54,544 nt of DNA from an uncultured Lactobacillus sp. (GTDB lineage: Bacteria; Bacillota; Bacilli; Lactobacillales; Lactobacillaceae), in assembly GCF_910589175.1 (NCBI RefSeq), contig NZ_CAJURR010000015.1, positions 1 to 54,544 of the forward strand. The letters are read 5' to 3'. Every line of letters starts with the position of its first letter. Within the stretch, counting starts at the first letter, position 1. Position numbers and translations under genes: made by a program. The notes under the pieces were generated by a model. The model did no database searches, was not told the origin of the DNA, and saw only the letters and a list, made by a program, of their open reading frames with translations. This document shows positions 50,587 to 54,544 of the stretch, piece after piece.

Positions 50587-51369
50587 TTAATTGAGTTTGA
50601 AATTTAATTTTTTAGCATTTTTAGTAACTGAGGAAGGTACTGTTAACTTCTTAACTTTATTAATATCATAAAGGTGTAAGGTGAGAGTACCTTCTTTCTT
50701 AGTATTATAAGTAACTTTATAGTACATATCAGTTAGTTGCTTTTTTCGATTAATCGAAATTCTTAAATCAATATTTTTAACATTGGTTGATTGTGGATCG
50801 CTAGTGGGAGCGACAGTAGTCGCTTTTTGCATACTTTTAATTACGTCGCTATTATCACCCTTATAGGAAATAACATAACCATTAAATCCATTAGATTTAA
50901 GTGTCATATGTTTAAAGGCATCGTCAGAAAATTGGGTGAAATCATGTGCGGTATAAAGCTTTTTATAGCCTGAATAAACTTCACTAAAGATGGCATTTTG
51001 TTTAATGTAATTCCATTGTTTCGTGCCATCACGGTGGTAAACATAGTCTTTGTTACCCCATAACTCAGAATTAGTATCAGATTTAGGGATACTTTTCATG
51101 GTAATATGGATGGCATTATCTGGACCGACGACATAATTTGAATACATTTTTGACTTTGCATTAGTAGTTTTAACATTAACGCGTGCAGTAGCAATTTTGG
51201 TATTGGCAGCAGTAGTTAATGCATCTTTAACGCTTGGCTTATTAAATGCAATAATTGCGCTCCAAACTACTACGATTAGGATAATAATACCTAAAATTAA
51301 AGCGGCAATTTTGCCGTCTTGATTGTTAGAAAAAATAATCTTTTTATCTTTGATTTTATTTTTTTCCAT
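50587..51369 (-). CDS. Membrane-anchored DUF6612-like protein
   Basis: 260 residues. A charged N-terminus, one membrane segment (about 22-43, IAALILGIIILIVVVWSAII) and an extracytoplasmic domain that resembles the lipoprotein encoded just upstream (LWGNKDYVYHRDGTKQWNYI is like its WLTKNDMYLLLEQNKGHWI). It starts 20 bases after that gene's stop and lacks a strong ribosome site, so coupling is likely. Function unknown. Confidence 0.72.
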   Translation of the reverse strand: MEKNKIKDKKIIFSNNQDGKIAALILGIIILIVVVWSAIIAFNKPSVKDALTTAANTKIATARVNVKTTNAKSKMYSNYVVGPDNAIHITMKSIPKSDTNSELWGNKDYVYHRDGTKQWNYIKQNAIFSEVYSGYKKLYTAHDFTQFSDDAFKHMTLKSNGFNGYVISYKGDNSDVIKSMQKATTVAPTSDPQSTNVKNIDLRISINRKKQLTDMYYKVTYNTKKEGTLTLHLYDINKVKKLTVPSSVTKNAKKLNFKLN

Positions 51370-51389
51370 CAGTGTATCTTTCTAAATGA

Positions 51390-52217
51390 TTATTGATTAT
51401 TTTGCTCTTCTTGTGCTTTCTTGATGTCTTCAGCACTAATTGCATTCTTTTGAATGTCAGAAGGAACGGCTAAATCACTGTGTTGACCTAATTGGTCATA
51501 AGTTAGGTTCCAAGTGAAGTTATATTTTCCGCCAGCAGTATATTGAGCCTTAAAAGTCATTGATTCGACATTTTTGGTAGTTGGATCAATTAAATAAGTG
51601 ATCTTAAGATTTTGAACTTGAGCTGATTTTACTAAGCGGGCTACCTGCATATTTTGAGAGCCGGGAGTGTTCATGGCATCAATAATTAAAGGATTGACTG
51701 CATTCCATAGGTTAGCGTCGGTACCATCAAAACTAATTTCATAATTTCCATTTTTTCTTTGAACAGTGGCTTTTTTAGCAAAAGCTTTATTAATTTTCTC
51801 AAAAGTTGCAGGATCGAATCTTTCTTTTACTTGGTCTGAATCAAAGCTATCTGCATCAATTGAGTTTTTAATCCAATGGCCCTTGTTTTGCTCTAAAAGT
51901 AAGTACATATCGTTCTTGGTAAGCCACATTTGTTCAGTTTGAGATTTCTTCTTTTGAGTTAAGGTATAAGTAAGGTTAGTTACATCACCTTTGTCTTTGA
52001 ATAAACCCTCTGATTTTGACTTTTGGTTCATTTCATTAGAATTAGTAGTTTGAGTGAAATGACCGTTAGCAAAGCTAGAATTAAATTTTGCATTGATTAA
52101 TGAACTTGCAGAAGGTCCAGTACTCTTTGTTTGTTTACTGCTTTTATTTGAACAAGCTGTAGTTAAAGAAACTAAGATGACTCCCAATAAAATTAGGAAG
52201 CTGAATTTTTTCTTCAT
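51390..52217 (-). CDS. DUF6612-like lipoprotein
   Basis: 275 residues. The lipobox is LTTAC at about residue 21. The mature part is a single domain of DUF6612/LppX-like type, common in Lactobacillus lipoproteins. The ATG at 52217 is preferred to one 18 bases upstream because GGGGGA lies between them. First gene of a probable three-gene operon with the membrane-anchored relative and the oxidoreductase. Ligand unknown. Confidence 0.78.
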   Translation of the reverse strand: MKKKFSFLILLGVILVSLTTACSNKSSKQTKSTGPSASSLINAKFNSSFANGHFTQTTNSNEMNQKSKSEGLFKDKGDVTNLTYTLTQKKKSQTEQMWLTKNDMYLLLEQNKGHWIKNSIDADSFDSDQVKERFDPATFEKINKAFAKKATVQRKNGNYEISFDGTDANLWNAVNPLIIDAMNTPGSQNMQVARLVKSAQVQNLKITYLIDPTTKNVESMTFKAQYTAGGKYNFTWNLTYDQLGQHSDLAVPSDIQKNAISAEDIKKAQEEQNNQ

Positions 52218-52302
52218 AAAAATATATTCCCCCAATAAATGTATCTATCTTATTTTATTTTACTCTATTTTTGGCTGAAAAAAGTATTCTAAGAGCTTAA
52301 CT

Positions 52303-52725
52303 TTAGTGCTTTTTAAGGACATTTAAAATATTGCGCAATTTACTGCCTTTAACTTGTAAGTTACTTACTGCTTGGGTTACTTCAATACAGCCAATATATT
52401 TATCATGTTCATTATGAAGACTATAGAAGGAAATGTTAATTGGTTGTTTATTTTTGGTAATCATGATTGAAATGTTTTTACGTTTGCCGGCGTGCATTTG
52501 ATCTAGGACTGCTTTAACATGCTTTTGACTGTGGCCGGGATGCACCTCAAAAACAGTCTTACCGATATCTTTTTCAGTACGCTTAAAGAGGCGATTCTCA
52601 TTCATAGAAGACCAGACAACGCGGTCGTTTGCATCTAAAACATCCATTTCTTGTGGAATTGTTCTAAAAATTGCATTTAGCTGTTCAAGTGAGAGATGCC
52701 CACCATCTAACTTGATATTTTCCAT
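52303..52725 (-). CDS. PAS-domain protein related to the DUF438/hemerythrin protein
   Basis: 140 residues, a single PAS domain. It starts with HLSLEQLNAIFRTIPQEMDV, which matches the start of the PAS domain in the gene at 19234 (LNLEQLSAILDLLPFAITF), and ends with the same YIGCIEVTQ-type strand. Histidines in VFEVHPGHSQ take the place of VYSCHLPES in the longer protein. No output domain is present, so it may bind a small molecule and act through a partner. Start at 52725, with GGAAG about 9 bases upstream; an in-frame ATG at 52764 has no such site. Confidence 0.75.
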   Translation of the reverse strand: MENIKLDGGHLSLEQLNAIFRTIPQEMDVLDANDRVVWSSMNENRLFKRTEKDIGKTVFEVHPGHSQKHVKAVLDQMHAGKRKNISIMITKNKQPINISFYSLHNEHDKYIGCIEVTQAVSNLQVKGSKLRNILNVLKKH

Positions 52726-52886
52726 AATTAAATACTTCCAATTCATCAAAATTAATATATCCATTGTTATTTTAACATTAAATATTTTGTGAATTAATCA
52801 AGCTTTTTTTCGTAATTCCTATGAAAATTTTGAATAAGCGTGTAAAATAGTTAGTGAAACATTGAATTTTAAAGGAGATACAGTTC

Positions 52887-53579
52887 ATGTCGAAATTAGT
52901 TTTAATTCGTCACGGTCAAAGTGAATGGAACCTTTCTAACCAATTTACTGGTTGGGTTGATGTAAACCTTTCAGAAAAAGGTGTTGAAGAAGCTAAGAAG
53001 GCTGGTCGTTTAATTAAGGAACACGGTCTTGAATTTGATCAAGCTTACACTTCATTATTAACTCGTGCTATCAAGACTTTGCACTACGCACTTGAAGAAA
53101 GTGACCAACTTTGGATTCCTGAAACTAAGACTTGGAGATTAAACGAACGTCATTACGGTGCTCTTCAAGGTTTAAACAAGAAGGATACTGCTGAAAAGTA
53201 CGGTGACGAACAAGTTCACATTTGGCGTCGTTCATACGATGTTTTGCCACCAGCTATTGATGACGATAACGAATACAGTCAAGCACATGACCGTCGTTAC
53301 GCAAATCTTGATCCACATATCGTTCCTAAGGCAGAAAACTTACACGTTACTTTAGATCGTGTAATGCCATTCTGGGAAGATCACATTGCTCCAGATTTAC
53401 TTGACGGTAAGAACGTTATTATTGCTGCACACGGTAACTCACTTCGTGCTTTAACTAAGTACATTGAAAACATCTCTGATGATGACATCATGGACTTAGA
53501 AATGAAGACTGGTGAACCAGTTGTTTACACATTTGACGACAAGTTAGATGTTGTTAACAAAGAAAAGCTTGACGACTAA
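52887..53579 (+). CDS. gpmA: 2,3-bisphosphoglycerate-dependent phosphoglycerate mutase
   Basis: 230 residues. The phosphohistidine motif [10 protein letters not shown] is at residues 6-15, with [24 protein letters not shown] and the second catalytic histidine in [10 protein letters not shown]. It interconverts 3- and 2-phosphoglycerate in glycolysis. AAGGAG precedes the ATG. Codon use is strongly biased to preferred codons, as expected for a highly expressed gene. Confidence 0.97.
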   Translation: MSKLVLIRHGQSEWNLSNQFTGWVDVNLSEKGVEEAKKAGRLIKEHGLEFDQAYTSLLTRAIKTLHYALEESDQLWIPETKTWRLNERHYGALQGLNKKDTAEKYGDEQVHIWRRSYDVLPPAIDDDNEYSQAHDRRYANLDPHIVPKAENLHVTLDRVMPFWEDHIAPDLLDGKNVIIAAHGNSLRALTKYIENISDDDIMDLEMKTGEPVVYTFDDKLDVVNKEKLDD

Positions 53580-53599
53580 TTTTTAGTTCTTGAGTAAAA

Positions 53600-53627
53600 G
53601 AAGCTCCGACGAAAGTCGGAGCTTTTT
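53600..53627 (+). terminator. Terminator after gpmA
   Basis: AAGCTCCGAC pairs perfectly with GTCGGAGCTT, loop GAAA, followed by T. Confidence 0.92.
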
Positions 53628-53644
53628 TGTTGGGAGGGATAATC

Positions 53645-54051
53645 ATGAAAGAAAGAATTGTAACATATCCAGCAATCTTTAAGCCAATTAAAGATAATGT
53701 TTACTTTATTAGTTTTCCCGATGTTAAGGGAGCCATTACTGAAGGGCATGGACTAAAAGATGCTTTTGAAATAGCAGCAGATGCTTTGGGAACAATTTTA
53801 TTTGATGAAAAGAAATTGCCAAAAATGACTGATCCTGCTGAGATTAAAATAACTGAGCCTGGAGCTTTTGTGGCGTTAGTATCGACTGATTTAACAAAAT
53901 CAGCAGCTAATTTTGAAAAAATGTAACTGTACTTGCTAAGCTCTTCCTCCAAGCTGAGAAAAAGAAAATTAATTTTTCCAAAGTATTAACAGAAGCACTT
54001 AGAGAAAAATTGAACTATCAATACTTACCAGACAAAGCTGAAATATATTAA
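53645..54051 (+). pseudogene. hicB: HicB-like antitoxin, frameshifted
   Basis: From ATG 53645 (GGGAGGG upstream) the frame gives 93 residues of a HicB N-terminal domain (YPAIFKPIKDNVYFISFPDV, then the GHGLKDAFEIAADALG helix) and stops at TAA 53924-53926. The C-terminal DNA-binding part lies in the -1 frame: after the A6 run at 53916-53921 it reads ...NVTVLAK, then INFSKVLTEALREKL, and stops at TAA 54049-54051. One base was lost in the A run, or a -1 slip is needed. No hicA toxin gene is adjacent, so this is an orphan. Intact it would have about 134 residues. Confidence 0.78.
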
Positions 54052-54053
54052 TG

Positions 54054-54082
54054 ATGACATCCCATTCAAAATCTTATATAAT
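54054..54082 (+). promoter_or_regulatory. Promoter of the antitoxin RNA
   Basis: ATGACA (54054-54059), exactly 17 bases, then TATAAT (54077-54082). This is one of the best promoters in the window and it precedes no ORF. It starts right after the hicB stop. Confidence 0.75.
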
Positions 54083-54088
54083 TGTAAA

Positions 54089-54179
54089 AGAAAAGGAGAT
54101 AGAGACTCGCACTCTCTACCTCCAATCGTAACTTAAGATGACTGAGTGTGTGGCTAATCCTTGTGATTAGCCTTTTTTG
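54089..54179 (+). ncRNA. Antisense antitoxin RNA of an Fst-like type I toxin-antitoxin locus
   Basis: About 90 nt from the predicted start near 54089 to the T run of the terminator. It forms a hairpin around GGAGATAGAGA / TCTCTACCTCC and then presents ACCTCCAATCGTAACTTAAG (54118-54137). That segment matches ACCTCCGTAACCTAAAAT (54307-54324), which is the complement of the ribosome site of the opposite-strand toxin messenger. Direct repeats shared between the antitoxin and the toxin leader are the defining trait of the Fst/par family, where the RNA blocks toxin translation. Structure and pairing are read by eye. Confidence 0.7.
54151..54178 (+). terminator. Terminator of the antitoxin RNA, overlapping the toxin 3' end
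   Basis: GGCTAATC pairs with GATTAGCC, loop CTTGT, followed by six T. The stop of the toxin frame on the other strand lies within the stem, as in Fst loci with converging transcripts. Confidence 0.85.
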
Positions 54180-54299
54180 TTATTGCATAAGCAATTGCTG
54201 CACGGATTAGGAAAATACCCAATGCGTTTAAGACAATGCCGATAGCAATAGCAGCTATTATCAAGGCACACCAACACTCCAGCCTATCTAAATTATCAT
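54154..54299 (-). pseudogene. Fst-like small toxin ORF lacking an in-frame start
   Basis: On the minus strand a strong GGAGG (54306-54310) is followed 8 bases later by ATG at 54299, but that frame reads M-I-I-stop. One base off, an open frame of 47 codons from 54297 to the stop at 54154 encodes a hydrophobic peptide with ALIIAAIAIGIVLNAL and a basic tail KKANHKD, like the Fst family (LI-API-x-VG-x-VL pattern). Insertion of a single G after the ATG would join them into a 48-residue toxin. The toxin is therefore probably inactivated by a one-base deletion. Confidence 0.6.
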
Positions 54300-54396
54300 G
54301 GCTTCCACCTCCGTAACCTAAAATATATGTGAGGGGTGTAGAGCCATGAAAAGTTACTAAGCTCTTATATTAGCTATCTATAAAAGCCTAATAAAA

Positions 54397-54405
54397 ATTA
54401 TATCA
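54397..54405 (-). promoter_or_regulatory. Promoter of the toxin messenger
   Basis: On the minus strand TGATATAAT, a perfect extended -10. The messenger would start near 54390 with a 5' stem (CTTTTATA / TATAAGAG), as in Fst loci, and a leader of about 90 nt before the ribosome site. Confidence 0.6.
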
Positions 54406-54437
54406 AATATAAATTGAGAATTTGTAGTATTAAACAC

Positions 54438-54465
54438 AAAAAAAGACATTCCATCAGGAATGTCT
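54438..54465 (-). terminator. Minus-strand terminator of a gene beyond the right edge
   Basis: AGACATTCC / GGAATGTCT hairpin with a run of seven T on the minus strand. The gene it ends lies mainly past 54544; which frame encodes its last residues cannot be decided from the 80 bases present. Confidence 0.8.
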
Positions 54466-54544
54466 AAAGTGTGACTATATGTTTAAATTTCGCAAATTGC
54501 AATAATAAATTGAACACTTTTAGTTAAGCTGCTTGATAGATTAG

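Larger units (their letters stand above)
54118..54324. repeat. Direct repeat pair of the Fst-like locus
   Basis: Copy a at 54118-54139 and copy b at 54307-54324 share ACCTCC and GTAAC-TAA with a three-base insertion in copy a. One is in the antitoxin RNA and the other is in the toxin leader over the ribosome site. Confidence 0.7.

Noticed and set aside
54486..54544. Possible C-terminal end of a minus-strand gene at the right edge
   Set aside because: Two frames could hold the last few codons, and the piece is too short to identify. Only its terminator is reported.

Overview
The window is low-GC (by eye about one third G+C) Firmicute DNA, and the gene content points to a host-associated Lactobacillus of the gasseri/johnsonii group. 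Markers are a class II nucleoside deoxyribosyltransferase, a PepO-type endopeptidase, tandem Kup potassium transporters, SLAP-like and LPQTG surface proteins, zinc-ribbon/DUF4767 and DUF6612 proteins, and an AsnB-like amidotransferase next to a D-aspartate-ligase-like ATP-grasp enzyme. Start codons were set by Shine-Dalgarno position. Most genes form short operons closed by clear intrinsic terminators. No rRNA, tRNA, CRISPR array, insertion sequence or prophage was seen. Assignments rest on motif reading, not on database searches.

Layout. 1-4.8 kb: zinc-ribbon membrane protein, deoxyribosyltransferase, an orphan PTS IIA gene without an obvious start codon, a GntR regulator/tyrosine phosphatase operon and a universal stress protein. 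4.9-10.7 kb: a structured leader with a 47-codon small ORF and a terminator hairpin, then a phosphonate-family ABC transporter (phnD, phnC, two phnE), an unknown 160-residue protein and a metallophosphoesterase. 10.7-14.1 kb: AsnB/AsnH-like amidotransferase plus ATP-grasp ligase, probably for the D-Asx peptidoglycan cross-bridge. 14.2-15.4 kb: Rgg-type regulator with a small membrane protein. 15.6-20.4 kb: anaerobic ribonucleotide reductase nrdDG behind a pair of NrdR-like boxes, then two Fe-S/hemerythrin/PAS genes. 20.5-29.7 kb: MFS transporter, tagatose-bisphosphate aldolase, LPQTG adhesin, and an RpiR regulator divergent from a 1-phosphofructokinase-like kinase and fructose-family PTS. 29.8-35.5 kb: pepO, a polytopic membrane protein, pckA. 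35.5-42.2 kb (mostly minus strand): two kup paralogues, an unknown protein, a TPR-like lipoprotein, then DUF1659 (broken) and DUF2922. 42.3-46.8 kb: two secreted cell-wall hydrolases. 46.8-49.6 kb: a shortened PfkB protein and a Kef-type antiporter. 49.6-52.8 kb (minus): oxidoreductase, two DUF6612-like proteins, PAS protein. 52.9-54.5 kb: gpmA, a frameshifted hicB, and an Fst-like type I toxin-antitoxin locus whose toxin frame lacks its start.

The clearest unusual features are small. They are the Fst-like locus at 54.05-54.41 kb (antisense RNA promoter, terminator and direct repeats intact, toxin ORF off by one base); the leader of the phn operon, where a small ORF ends inside the 5' arm of a terminator; a perfect 25-bp tandem duplication that breaks the DUF1659 gene; and a one-base loss in an A6 run that truncates HicB. 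Together these show decay of small accessory genes inside an otherwise ordinary core region.
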